Made by a program: the position numbers and the translations under genes
From: Chrysoperla carnea
Taxonomy: Eukaryota; Arthropoda; Insecta; Neuroptera; Chrysopidae
Length of the DNA stretch: 64,000 bases
Direction of reading: 5' to 3'
NCBI RefSeq assembly: GCF_905475395.1
Contig: NW_025408250.1
Location: 1 to 64,000, forward strand
Shown here: positions 26,428 through 36,270 of the stretch, in pieces
Position numbering within the stretch: position 1 is the first letter of the stretch
Layout: each line of letters opens with the position of its first letter
The notes under the pieces: model-generated
Database searches by the model: none
Seen by the model: only the letters and a program-made list of their open reading frames with translations
Told to the model about the DNA's origin: nothing

Positions 26428-28161
26428 TTACTTACAGGTATTACAAATAATTTTTTTTTCTGAATGTTCGGAGCATACATTTCGATTGCATTTATCACAA
26501 CACTGTTTTGAAGCCCTTGATAATTTCGAAGGGCAAATATAACAACGCTTCTTCCTTTTCGCAGCTGTTTCAGATGATTGAGCAGCTTCCTGATTTGGCC
26601 CTGCCACGTCTTGCATGGCTGCTAAGTGGTAACTTGATAGTCCTTTCATGCTTCGTCTCCGTATATGAGGTGTTACCAAATCGATTGCGATTTCACGTAA
26701 AAATCGTTTTCTTAGTGTATTTTTTTTTCGTGAGTTCCAATCAGGATGTATATTTTTCCATATAATAAGCGATGCAATGCCAACAACATCTATAATATTT
26801 TGAAAAAATGCCATTGGCCACCTATTTGTTTTACGCCGAACTGTATACTCATGAACCATCTGGTCCAGCGTATCGACACCTCCCTTGGTGGAGTTGTAGT
26901 ACAAGTTTATTTCAGATTTGTTGTTTTTGTTCACATTTACTTCTTTTCCATGATGCATCGTAGACAAAAAAATTACAGCACGATTCTTTTTTGGTACATA
27001 AGAGACCAATGTCATATTTTTATAAAATCCAAATACATTAGACTCAATATCGCGGGTTTTCTTGGGTTGAAAATTTGGAGGTATACACGCCTTATTTTTT
27101 CTCAATGTTCCAACTATTGTAAGACCATTTTGTGCCAAAGATTTTGCGACATCAATACTCGTGAAATAATTATCAAAAGTAACATTTCTATTACTTCGGA
27201 AGTATGGTTCACATAACTGGTTGACTACATTGTAGGCTAAATTTTCCGCCCTGTTTTGTCCTTCTTTTCCGAGATATGGTATTCCAAATAGGGGGTAACT
27301 AGTTTTGCTGTCACAGATCCACCAAATTTTCATACCATACTTATCAGGTTTGCTGGGTAGGTACTGTTTGAATGATACGCGTCCTCGAAAAGGGACAAGC
27401 TGCTCGTCAATGGTTAGATTTTCTCCAGGCAAATAAAACTTTTTCAGGTTTTGGTTTACGTATTCCCATAATTCTCTAATAGGTGCAAGTTTATCTTTGG
27501 ACTTTCTCAGGGACCTAGTATTTTTATCATCGAATCGTAAGTTTCGTAATAAAGAAGCAAATCTATTTTTTCCCATTGTAGCTCGAAATATTGGATTGCC
27601 AAAGATAGGATCCCAGTATTCTCTAAAATCCACACCTCCCTGTTTATTGACGCCGATAGTCAATAAAAGACCTAGAAATGCTTGCATTTCGATTTTGTCT
27701 GTTGATTTCCATCGATTTTGTAAAACTCTTAGCCCTTCAGTATTGGTATATTTTACTATTATTTCTAATACGTGATCGTCGAAAAAAAGGCTGAAACTGT
27801 CTATCGGATCTATTATAGCTTGCCCCGGAGGAAGAATCACCTTATGAATACCACCGCGAATTATGTTGTGTCGAGGCGTTCGTCTTTGCCTGTCAGGTTC
27901 TGATTTCCAAGTTGTTCCATCTCTTCCTTTATAAGTGTCAATTGAGACTTATTCTTGTAATGGTACATCATCACTCTCACTCCATAATTGTTCATCATCG
28001 TTTTCAGATGCTGGTTCTGTCACATTACTGTCACTATAAGAACAGCTGTCAAAAGAAAAATTCTCTTCATCACGATCGTTCTCACGCACAAAAAAATTTT
28101 CATCGTCACTTTCAACAAGGGCACGTTGAATTTCACTTTCTGTTAGTTGCCGTTTAGCCAT
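26428..28161 (-). pseudogene. piggyBac transposase, one in-frame stop codon
   Basis: This is a cut-and-paste transposase of 577 codons in one frame. It starts at MAKRQLTESEIQ (28161), with an acidic N-terminal region as usual in the family. A TAA at 27949-27951 interrupts it after DDVPLQE; the frame then continues through YKGRDGTTWKSEP. The core shows DEQLVPFRGR, TFDNYFTSID (first catalytic Asp, about residue 330 counting from 28161) and YNSTKGGVDTLDQM (third Asp, about 430). The position expected for the second Asp reads FLSTMHHGKEV, with no obvious Asp. The C-terminus is a Cys-rich zinc-finger tail (CYICPSKL, CCDKC, CSEH, CNTC). Only one stop interrupts about 1.7 kb, so inactivation is recent unless that stop is a consensus error. 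The part after the stop could be translated separately only from a non-ATG start. Confidence 0.92.
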
Positions 28162-28568
28162 ATCTTAGAATAAAAACTAATTAGAACACGACTTCTTTAT
28201 GACAATAATTTCTGATCACTATTGATACGTGATAAGATATAACAAAGACTACGATTATAACACAAACAAGTGTATGTTGTGTGCAAACAAGTAGCGTAAA
28301 TAAAAAGTATGAGTAAATAAAAAACAATCTAACTTCACACTCGAATCAAACTAAATGTTATTGTGTCTGTTGGACACTTCAGGATTGATGAAGTACTATT
28401 TTCGTTCATTAACCAAAAATAATAAACTATTCATGTTACAAATAATTTTATTGCACATTTAGATTCGTAAAACATTGGTGATAAATTAGATAAAAGGCCG
28501 ATTAATAAAAACAAATACTTTGGTTTTTATGAAATCATAAACGCAAAATTGTGTCCGCAAGACACTTG

Positions 28569-28582
28569 TGGATAGTTAAGGG
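28569..28582. repeat. piggyBac terminal inverted repeat, other end
   Basis: TGGATAGTTAAGGG precedes the TTAA target site and is the inverse complement of 26276-26289. Confidence 0.93.
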
Positions 28583-28643
28583 TTAATATAAATTTAGTTT
28601 TTTCATCCTTAAATTCTTGTAAATCTACAATTGCTATGCTCAT

Positions 28644-29155
28644 GATTGAAATATGATTCTATTAGTTTGACAAAAGTATAAACATTTTTATTAGCAAATT
28701 TGATGGTTTATGTAGTTTTTTTTTTCTGAAATGAGATGAGTATGTACAAAAAAAAATTATTCCACCAATTTTGTTTGCAATATGTCATAAGAAAACTATA
28801 ATGAATTTAATTTCAAATGCAATATACATTTTTTATATAACTACACAAGTAAATCTACTAATCGATATAGATTTGTATATGGAGGTATATAAAACTCTTC
28901 TTTAAGTTTAACCATATTAAAAATGAATTTTTTTTCTACATTATGAAAATAATCAATTTTTGATAATGTGGGCTCCTAATGAATAAAGAAGTATATTGTT
29001 TTCGAATATTTTAATTTATGCTTACGTCTTCTAATTTTTAATTTTGTATACCTCTTAAGAATTTAAATTTAAAGTTGAAAAATGGAGAGAAGTTAGTTTG
29101 ATTTCTTATTTTGAAGGATTAATTTCATATCGTGTTTAGTGAGAGAGTAAAAAAA
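28644..29155. other. AT-rich intergenic stretch, left arm
   Basis: This lies between divergently read copy B (minus) and the acidic-tail gene (plus) and so is the likely shared promoter region. No recognisable motif apart from AT-rich tracts was seen. The mirror is 45959-46470. Confidence 0.4.
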
Positions 29156-29605
29156 ATGAAGCCCATTCAATTATTTAACGAAAAAATCGAATTAAATAAT
29201 TTCGTTCATCGATTATTAACACAAGTTTATGATATATTGAAAGAAAATCCTGATGTGCATACATTAATTTTTTGCGGTAATACATTTGATTATGAACAAT
29301 ATGTTAGTGGTTTTCGATATTAGGAAAATGGTGGTGATATTAATCTCCCTAACATTTTCGAAATGGACTATATAAAGATTCTTCTAGAACAATTAAGTGT
29401 GATAGGGTTTAGAGAGCGCTTATACATGGAATATGTATATAAATCTTTATATGACGAAACAACGGATTTTATAATATCAAAAAACCAAATACCATTCAAT
29501 AAATATAGAGTTGAGGTAAGTTAATTTTTTAATGGGAATTATATAGTTTTTTACCTAAAGCAATGGATTTATCATTTTTTAGAATGATGATGTTCATGAT
29601 GATGT

Positions 29606-29640
<35 letters not shown>

Positions 29641-29687
29641 TTGATGATGATGATGATGATGATGATGAAGTTATCGAAGGAGAATGA
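29156..29687 (+). pseudogene. acidic-tail gene (Polinton-associated, unknown), left-arm copy with nonsense codon
   Basis: Two exons, 29156-29515 and 29583-29687, are joined over a GTAAGT...TTTTTTAG intron of 67 bp, phase 0. I chose the ATG at 29156 (MKPIQLFNEKIEL) rather than 29132 because it aligns with the start of the intact homologue at 61345. Exon 1 carries an in-frame TAG at 29321-29323, just before ENGGDINLPNIF. Exon 2 encodes a run of Asp from a GAT repeat and ends in EVIEGE. The homologue in the second Polinton has the same exon structure, the ENGGD motif, an IIST/SKNxIP segment before the intron, and an acidic tail. The function is unknown. The same stop is in both arms, so it predates arm duplication or was spread by gene conversion. 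Confidence 0.75.
29583..29669 (+). repeat. GAT trinucleotide microsatellite in exon 2
   Basis: A GAT/GTT-interrupted trinucleotide run codes for poly-Asp. The mirror exon in the right arm is 15 bp (5 codons) longer, so the run has changed length since the arms separated. Confidence 0.85.
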
Positions 29688-30528
29688 AGGATAAAGAATA
29701 TAATATATTTTTTGTAAGTAATAAAGAATATAATATTATTGATTATTGTTTTTCTAAATATTTATACTTACCAAGATAAACTTCAAATTTATAAAGTAGT
29801 AGATGAATACTAGAAATTTTAATCTTCATTTCGATTTTAAAAATCTGTTATAAGTGAAAGAGTAGAAATAAATTATAAAATTAGATTAATGTAAAACATA
29901 ATAATTTTTTCTGCTCATTATTAATTGCACCATAATTAATCTCATCATAATATAATCTTTCACTCTCAATGAATTTTGCTATAATTTATAATAAATTAAA
30001 TCTACTAAGTACAAATTTGAATGCATTGATATTATTTAAAATTAAATATCATGATTTTTTTTCTTTACATATTTCTATTTGAATTTTAATCAAGAGTGAG
30101 GTTTAAAAAAATGGATTTGAATATGTGTTAAATTAACATGTACCTTTTTCTTTCTTTTTTAGATTGTTTAAAAAGTTAATAATTTCTCATTAAAATCATT
30201 GAGTAATGTGATCTAGAGCAATCGATAAAATTAGGCTATTAACAATTATCAAATCAAATTTAACAAAAAAAATTAATTCAAACAGAATATTGTAACAGTT
30301 AATGAATAATTTAAGGAGGAGGGTGAGACATGATGACATAATGTTTTCATGATATACACACAAATATTCATGAAATTTTGTATACAATGCTTTATCATTA
30401 AATAGAGAGGAAATTTTTAAATGGCTTGGAGTTGTACTTGAGAGGTATGAAACACCATAGACAGATGTGATTGTGGAAGAGAAGAATTACTAGCGCTCAT
30501 GATTGTATATCAAAATAAATAAATAAAA
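29688..30528. other. AT-rich intergenic stretch, left arm
   Basis: No gene is supported. A 63-codon minus-strand frame at 30196-30387 is preserved in both arms only because the arms are near-identical, and it has no features of a protein family. Confidence 0.4.
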
Positions 30529-31623
30529 ATGTATATGAAACAATATTTTAACGGAACATCTGAAGAAGATAGTTGTGTTTGTAAGAATATTTTAAAACAA
30601 CTGCCCATTAACAGCAGTTATTTGACATTATTTGTTGGTTGTTGTGAAAATAAGCAAATTAAAATTTTAACTTTTAATGTTAATTCAGAGAATAATACAT
30701 GGTCAATGAAATTTAAGCATTTTAATGGAAGTGAATGGCAAGATAAAAGCATTGGTGGATGTATTGGAACAATAACTAATAATATTATTAAAAATGGAAT
30801 AATGAGTGTTGTGAGTCATGTGAAAAGTAATTTTCTTAAAGTTAAATTAAAGCCCTATCCGCATCCATTCATTAATTATTTGGAATGCAATCAAAAAAAC
30901 TGCTTTAAAGATTGAATTGATATATATAGTTTTGTACAGATTTTTTCAAACGAAATGAATATTCCACTAAGTAAAATCATAATTGCTGGTGGATTTGTAA
31001 CATTTCGTTTGGGTAAAACTAATAGTTATGGTGATGTTGATATTTTTGTCTTTGTAGACAAATCTCTAAAAAATTATGATTTAAGAATGATTAAAATGAA
31101 TTTCTATCGCAATAATTATTATAGACAAACTAATTTTGTTAGTTATCAGAATAAAAAGTTTCAAGTTAATGTAATTCTGGTTATTGATGAGTGCCAATAT
31201 GAAAACATAAATGAAGAAACCTACTTTTCAATGTACATTCGTGCCTTAAAACTATTAAAACATTTTGATTTAGCAATTTGTAAGTGTGGATTTTTTCCTG
31301 AGACCAATCAAATTATGGATTTAACATTTTTAAATCATCGATTAGATTGTGTTTCATATTTTAAAGAAAATAATGATATTCATATTGACATAGAAAGATC
31401 TGAAACTATTAAAAGAATTATGAAATATGATAAACGTATTATTTTAGGAAGCAATACTATATGTCCTATTAGTTTTAAAATAATAATGATGTTTTCTTTA
31501 GATAAAATTTTCTATTTTAATAGAGAAACTATTCATAATAAAAAAAAAACTTATATGAAAATTTTTCCTTTTTTTGAAAATGGTCTGCTTGAGGAAATTA
31601 ATACTTGTATTAAAAAAAAATAG
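30529..31623 (+). pseudogene. nucleotidyltransferase-like protein, left-arm copy with nonsense codon
   Basis: This is the same 364-codon gene as 43475-44569 in the right arm, but codon 129 is TGA (30913-30915) where the other arm has TGT. That leaves a 128-aa front part and a re-initiable rear part (30955-31623, MNIPLSKIIIAGGF...). The rear part retains the nucleotidyltransferase-type signature: GG, then SYGDVDIFVF, then HFDLAICKCGFF. A second difference from the other arm is His instead of Asp at residue 97. See the right-arm copy for the domain description. Confidence 0.75.
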
Positions 31624-33111
31624 AGAGCATAATTATAGTTAAGTTATAAAAAAATATTATAAACACATACCATACGAAGAAAGAAAATGCTAGTTATTAA
31701 ATAAATATTTATAAATAATAATGTTTTTTTTATTTTAATAGATCTACTATATAATGAAAAGTTTGTGCTCATTATCCATCATATATTGAGTTATAATTTG
31801 AATATTACAACAAATAATAAAATTTTCTCTTGTTTTTCTTAATTCTATAATTTTAATATTAGCAGATGTATATAAATAATTAAATTTGTAAATAAAACAA
31901 GTTACTTAAAACCAAAAAAAAAAAAACACTTGGCTAACACCATTTTGTTTTTTTTTCTTTTTAAAAATTTTTTGAACTAAATATATATTAGGAGGAATTA
32001 GTTTTCAATAATTCATAAGGGTAAAATGATGGGTTTCCTACTCAAGTTTTCCAATAGATATGAATATGAAGCTGTTGATTAGCTTTTAACAATCTTGAAA
32101 ACATCCATAAACCAATTGGGAGTATATTTTTGTACTTGGAAACTCAAACAAAATCTCTGATGATTAATTTTCTCTCAGCGTTTTGCTTAGATGAATGTCT
32201 ATTATATACAATTTTCAATAATTTATCTTTATGTTTTTCAGAAACTTTGGTAGGTTTCATGTCAATTGTTTGATGTTTATTATTATTACAAGTTTTTTAC
32301 CACATTTTCGAGAATATCAAGCTATTTGTATGAAACATTACACGAGAATTGTTTGTTTTACTTGTTTGAAAATAATTTGACATATGTAGGAAAAAGATAA
32401 CATTTGTCCTTGATGAGATTAGTTACCTTAAGCCAACAACAGTAGACTTACGTGTTGAGTCTGAAGCCAGTTCTTATTTCCTAACAAAAACACATGTTCT
32501 CTGTTTACTGTTCCTCAACAGATACTTTATATGTAATTCTTTAACAAATAATGTTAATAAAGAGGCTTAAGTCATACATAGTGGACGTACATATATTATT
32601 AATTGTTTTATTTTATCAGTGTTTACAAACAAAACATATAGATCATTTATTTGTGAACCTGCATGTTTAATACAAAAGAAAGAGCTGGTTGAGTAGAGTA
32701 ATGCACTCAAAACAGGTGAACAATCAACAGTCATACAAGATAACTTAAGTCTATAACGAAAGAAAAACTCTAATTAATTTTTCATTTCTTATTAAACAAT
32801 TTGCTATACTATATTAGATTCTACAAACTATATAACAAATTTTAACACAAGACATTTTTTTATATATGAACTTACAAAAATTAATTTTACCATAATCATA
32901 TCTCAATATAATGACATTCTAAAAATGAACAATTAGATTTTAATATAATGTTAAATATGTAATAATTTATAGATAATTAAAGTTTAAACTAATTTTTAAC
33001 AAAAGTTAGATTATTGAAATATAATTTTAATAACTTATGAATACAAGAACTAAGTGATATTAGTGTTGATCTCATCAACAAATAAATGATATTATCTTGC
33101 TTACGAATTAA
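31624..33111. other. noncoding AT-rich stretch, left arm
   Basis: No supported gene. A 120-bp stretch (32850-32969) is present here but missing from the right arm, where AACACA joins directly to TAGATAATTAAAG. A short frame of about 38 codons (MKPTKVSEKHKDKLLK...) is visible on the minus strand, mirrored at about 42838-42954, without recognisable homology. Confidence 0.4.
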
Positions 33112-33366
33112 CTATACCTTTTTCTTTTTGATACAAGATCCATCTATCTCTTCAACTTTTTGTTTATAAGAAGTTTTCAAAGAATAGTGACTCCAAGGTA
33201 GTGTATTATAGGAACCAGGTATAATGTATCGCTTATCATCATAAGGACTAAGAGCGATTTTTGTTTGAGTTTGAGTATAAAGTTTAAGTTTTTCAGATTT
33301 TATGAGGTTTTGATTAACCGATATCTCTTTAAAGTTCTCCAAACATTCAACATAATCTTCAAAAGA
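33112..33366 (-). pseudogene. C-terminal remnant of Polinton family B DNA polymerase, left-arm copy
   Basis: On the minus strand the frame reads SFEDYVECLENFK, later KLYTQTQTKIALSPYDDKRY and a basic end at 33112. The first part aligns with ITFNDYVETLFDEE near the window end in the second Polinton's polymerase. The KIALSPYDDKRY-type block is, from memory of the family, the usual C-terminal end of invertebrate Polinton polymerases. The catalytic domain is absent and an in-frame stop lies just upstream. Orientation is toward the element end, opposite to the polymerase gene of the second Polinton. Confidence 0.65.
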
Positions 33367-34734
33367 CTACACCTCATAGAATACGAATAGCATTAAATTT
33401 TTCAAAATAGCTAGGTCCCAACAAATTTTGTTCATAAGTTTTCAATACTTGGTTGAAAAAAACAAAATTTTATTAAAATATATATATAAATTTTGTGTTT
33501 TAGGTATTTAATTGCCTCTTAATAGGTAAAATTGATATTCTACCATAAGTTCAGTTCATAGTATTTTTAAAATGACAAAAAACTTAGGAAAAACCCAAAT
33601 TTTTCACAAAATATCCACATTTTTTGTGTTTCAATGATAATTTAGTTTGTAAATGTGCAAATAATTTAGACATAATTGACAACTTTACAGAAAGTAATTG
33701 GTGATTGTAATAATTTTTCTAGTTTTATGTCATATTATTTCTTCAAATGACAAAAAAAACATTCAAAAACAAAAGATTCACATAAAAAAGGAGTAGCTAT
33801 TATGTTTCAGTGATACATTATGTTGTAAATCCCGATTATTTGTTTCTTATTATTTTTGTGAGTGACAAAAAAAGGTGGAAGAAACATAAAATTTACATGA
33901 AAAATGGTTTACTTTTATGTTTTTGATGAAAAATGCCTAAGAAACTATTAATTTTACATAAATTTTAATATTTTTTTGTTCTTTGAACTATAATTTCACC
34001 TCACTGACTCTAAATACAGGTCTTAACGATATGATTTTCAGAATTAAGAGTGAGGATAAATGTATGATAAATCACAACACCAGATACATTCCATAATAAT
34101 TTTGAATAAATTAGAGTGGTATACGTTATTTTCTTAAATAACCACAGGAGATAAACGCAAGGGTTAAAAACACGCAGACCTAACAAACTCGACCCCATTA
34201 AACCAACCAGTAGATCAGTGCATATAAATCATGAAAATATATTTTCATACACCTTTTTTGTTTGGCAGAAATACTTAAAAATTGTTAACTTTGTGTGCTA
34301 GAACACTAATTTAAGCTTCAAATGAGTAAATACCCAAATTTTAATGAATGTATTTGTTAAGTCTTAAGTCGAAATTTTCATAAAAAATGATCAATTTTTA
34401 TGTTTCTTAGCAGTAATTAGGGTAAATTTTGTTTATTTTTATGATAAAATCAACTCTTCTCGAGATATTTCAAATTTTTAGATTTATAAGTAAGATTGCA
34501 TTTAAGTTAGATTGATAATTTACTTATTTTATATATCATATAAGTAACATATTCAATACCTAAGAAAAAGACACACGTTATTTTCTTAAATAATCTCTGT
34601 TTTATAAAAATAAATCAAAATTCTCCTGTCTCGTTAGATTTCATATCATCATATATGAATACTATCAAAAATTATCAAGTTTTACCTCAAAAATTTTTCA
34701 AAAAACTCTTTAGCATGGATATAGCCCGAGAAAT
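33367..34734. other. noncoding AT-rich stretch, left arm
   Basis: Nothing convincing. Several loosely repeated phrases (TTTTTTGTCACT/ATTTGAAG, ATGTTTC) occur, but no gene. A 62-codon minus-strand frame at 34010-34198 is not credible as a protein. Confidence 0.4.
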
Positions 34735-35040
34735 CAGAGTATTAAAGCAGATATAAAAACAATGTTATTAAAAAATTGATAAAATCAGAGTATTAAAGCA
34801 GTTATCAAATCAATTTTGTTAAAAAATTAAGAAAAATCGGAGTAGTTTTTAACAAAAACTTATAAAATCCCTGCAGTTTTTAACAAAAACTTATAAAATC
34901 GAAGTAATTTTTAATAAAAATTTATAAAATCGGAGTAGTTTTTTAACAAATAAATGGTAGTTTTTAACAGAGGGAGTTTTTAACAAAAATTGATAAAACC
35001 CGAGTAATCTTTAACAAAAAGTTGATAAAATCGAAGTAGT
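34735..35040. repeat. about 29-bp minisatellite at the inner edge of the left arm
   Basis: Degenerate units follow the pattern AGTAGTTTTTAACAAAAA followed by (T)TATAAAATCG, repeated about ten times. The inverted-repeat homology ends inside this block at 35026, so the palindrome junction formed within or next to it. The mirror block is 40191-40490. Confidence 0.75.
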
Positions 35041-35054
35041 TTTATCATTTATAT

Positions 35055-35091
35055 GGTTGGGTGGGGGTTGGGTTGGGTTGGCTTGGGTTGG
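35055..35091 (+). other. G-rich tract with G-quadruplex potential
   Basis: GGGTGGGGGTTGGGTTGGG contains four runs of at least three G separated by 1-2 bases, followed by further TTGGG/TTGG repeats. It stands out in otherwise very AT-rich DNA and lies at the apex of the palindrome. Confidence 0.7.
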
Positions 35092-35160
35092 ACGGTGATG
35101 GTGGTTCACTAAGTTTAAAGTACGTAAGTGTGAACAATAAAAATTGTGAAAATTAACAGG

Positions 35161-35231
35161 ATTAAAATGATAATTTTTTATATCTCATATTTATTACATA
35201 TTTAAATAGGATATAATAATAAATACTTAAC
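35161..35231 (+). repeat. internal copy of a Polinton subterminal motif, split by 24 bp
   Basis: ATTAAAATGATAATTTTTTA and AGGATATAATAATAAATACT are adjacent in all Polinton ends here (24613 onward and 60413 onward). In the spacer the same two halves are separated by a 24-bp insert. Confidence 0.6.
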
Positions 35232-35380
35232 ACCTAAATTGTAATACGCACCAAAAAAACCTATTTAACCAACCATTAAAATCTAAATTACTTTCCTATC
35301 ACATATTAAAAAATATTTTATATTACGCATTATTGCATCAATAATATATTCATTATTTTATTACACATATATCAAATAAT

Positions 35381-35388
35381 AATATTTA
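35381..35388. repeat. candidate LINE target-site duplication (left)
   Basis: AATATTTA here and at 40129-40136 immediately after the poly(A). The match is short and overlaps the A-tract, so the true length is uncertain. Confidence 0.45.
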
Positions 35389-36250
35389 CACATCAATTGA
35401 TGAGATTAGATGCGCGAACTGCAACAAATTCGGACATACAACCGAATCATGCAAAAAACCTAAACCCCACGTAGAAGACAGCCCTGGAAACTTAAATAAT
35501 CAAAATTCAAACTTTAATACACAACAAACAAATGACACAACTAATATACAACAAATAGAAATTAATACACAACAACCTACAACACCCAACAACACTGATT
35601 TACAAATACAAACTAACACTACTTCACCAAAAAGTATTTCAAATGAAATGAACAAAAAAAGGCTACATTCTAGTAGTCATGATTCAGAAACCGATACTAA
35701 ATCTTTCCCTGAAATAATATCTATTCCCCAAAAAAAACAATCAATCGAACAACACAATAAATTATTAACAAAATCTCAACAATCTACAACACATGAGACA
35801 GAATTACAACTAACAACACTATCACCTCTGAAATCAGTTCAACCCTCAAAATCCGATACATGCCCAGAAACACAATCAACAGAATCCAACATCGCTACAA
35901 ATTATACAAAAACAAACAAAAAACATACACTATTGGAAAACATAGAAATGTTTAAGCAACCAATGCTGAACGAACCCAGCAAATACATTTTGGACTATGA
36001 AACTTTTAAAAATTTTATCACAGACACCCACACCAAACAAAAAATAACCTCAATTGTAAAAAAGTACAATACAAACCCAGAGCATATAATAAACTTAATC
36101 GACACACGGTACACATTTACACCGAAAAATCGATCTGTAAAAATGGCGATGACAAAATTAAAAAACAGACTACTAAAAATTAACGACAATTCGACTGACT
36201 CGGACAGAAACCTTTTAACATCTGACGAAGACTGCATTACTCCTCATTAA
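35389..36250 (+). pseudogene. LINE ORF1 (nucleic-acid-binding), 5'-truncated
   Basis: The frame is open from the 5' edge of the element with no start codon. It shows a CCHC zinc knuckle, CANCNKFGHTTESC, at 35411-35452, then a long Thr/Gln/Asn-rich low-complexity region and a lysine-rich C-terminal part ending TSDEDCITPH. A Met at 35648 would leave a 200-aa product without the knuckle, so it is not the genuine start. ORF1 proteins of this group coat the RNA. The usual other knuckles and N-terminal domain are lost with the truncation. Confidence 0.75.
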
Positions 36251-36270
36251 ACAAAACAGTTTCAATAAAA

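Larger units (their letters stand above)
26276..28582 (-). mobile_element. piggyBac-family DNA transposon, 2307 bp
   Basis: The element is flanked by TTAA on both sides (26272-26275 and 28583-28586) and bounded by CCCTTAACTATCC / GGATAGTTAAGGG. The right arm of the palindrome has the empty site with a single TTAA, which proves the insertion and its limits. Subterminal inverted repeats AGTGTCCAACAGAC (26318-26331) and its complement (28365-28378) are also present. It contains one transposase gene with a single in-frame stop. It inserted after the two arms were formed. Confidence 0.96.
25805..28643 (-). pseudogene. unrecognised Polinton-associated family, copy B, split by piggyBac
   Basis: The start Met is at 28643 (MSIAIVDLQEFKDEK). 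The piggyBac element 26276-28582 interrupts the frame right after the first 20-odd codons. The remainder continues below 26272 and ends at 25805. The intact-length mirror (46471-46998) shows that stops and frameshifts were already present before the transposon arrived: the middle (HWLGVN, then HGIDWEDG) is in a different frame and crossed by stops. The last 63 codons (MWSVDEEGYKEF to the C-terminus) are open. It is homologous to copy A. Function unknown; the I-V-D-x-Q...KELA start is faintly reminiscent of DnaQ-type exonucleases, which I do not claim. Confidence 0.6.
24110..35026. repeat. left arm of the giant inverted repeat
   Basis: This is the reverse complement of 40191-48052 apart from the piggyBac insertion, a segment of about 660 bp (about 24687-25347) and a 120-bp segment (32850-32969) that are absent from the right arm, and scattered point differences. 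The homology stops inside a minisatellite at GTTGAT (35021-35026), mirrored by ATCAAC at 40191-40196. Confidence 0.93.
35027..35388. other. central spacer of the palindrome, left part
   Basis: This is non-palindromic DNA between the arms. It holds a G-rich run (35055-35091) and a copy of a Polinton subterminal motif (35161-35231). With the LINE and one target copy removed, the original spacer would be only about 420 bp (35027-35388 plus 40137-40190). Confidence 0.7.

Noticed and set aside
26508..27775. Plus-strand ORFs (85, 156, 92 aa) across the piggyBac
   Set aside because: Opposite-strand shadows of the transposase gene.
27912..28157. His-rich plus-strand ORF
   Set aside because: Shadow of the acidic transposase N-terminus on the other strand.
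30196..30387. 63-aa minus-strand ORF, also at 44711-44902
   Set aside because: Preserved only by arm identity; low complexity, no family likeness.
34010..34198. 62-aa minus-strand ORF, also at 41020-41208
   Set aside because: No domain, no homologous segment in the second Polinton; likely chance.
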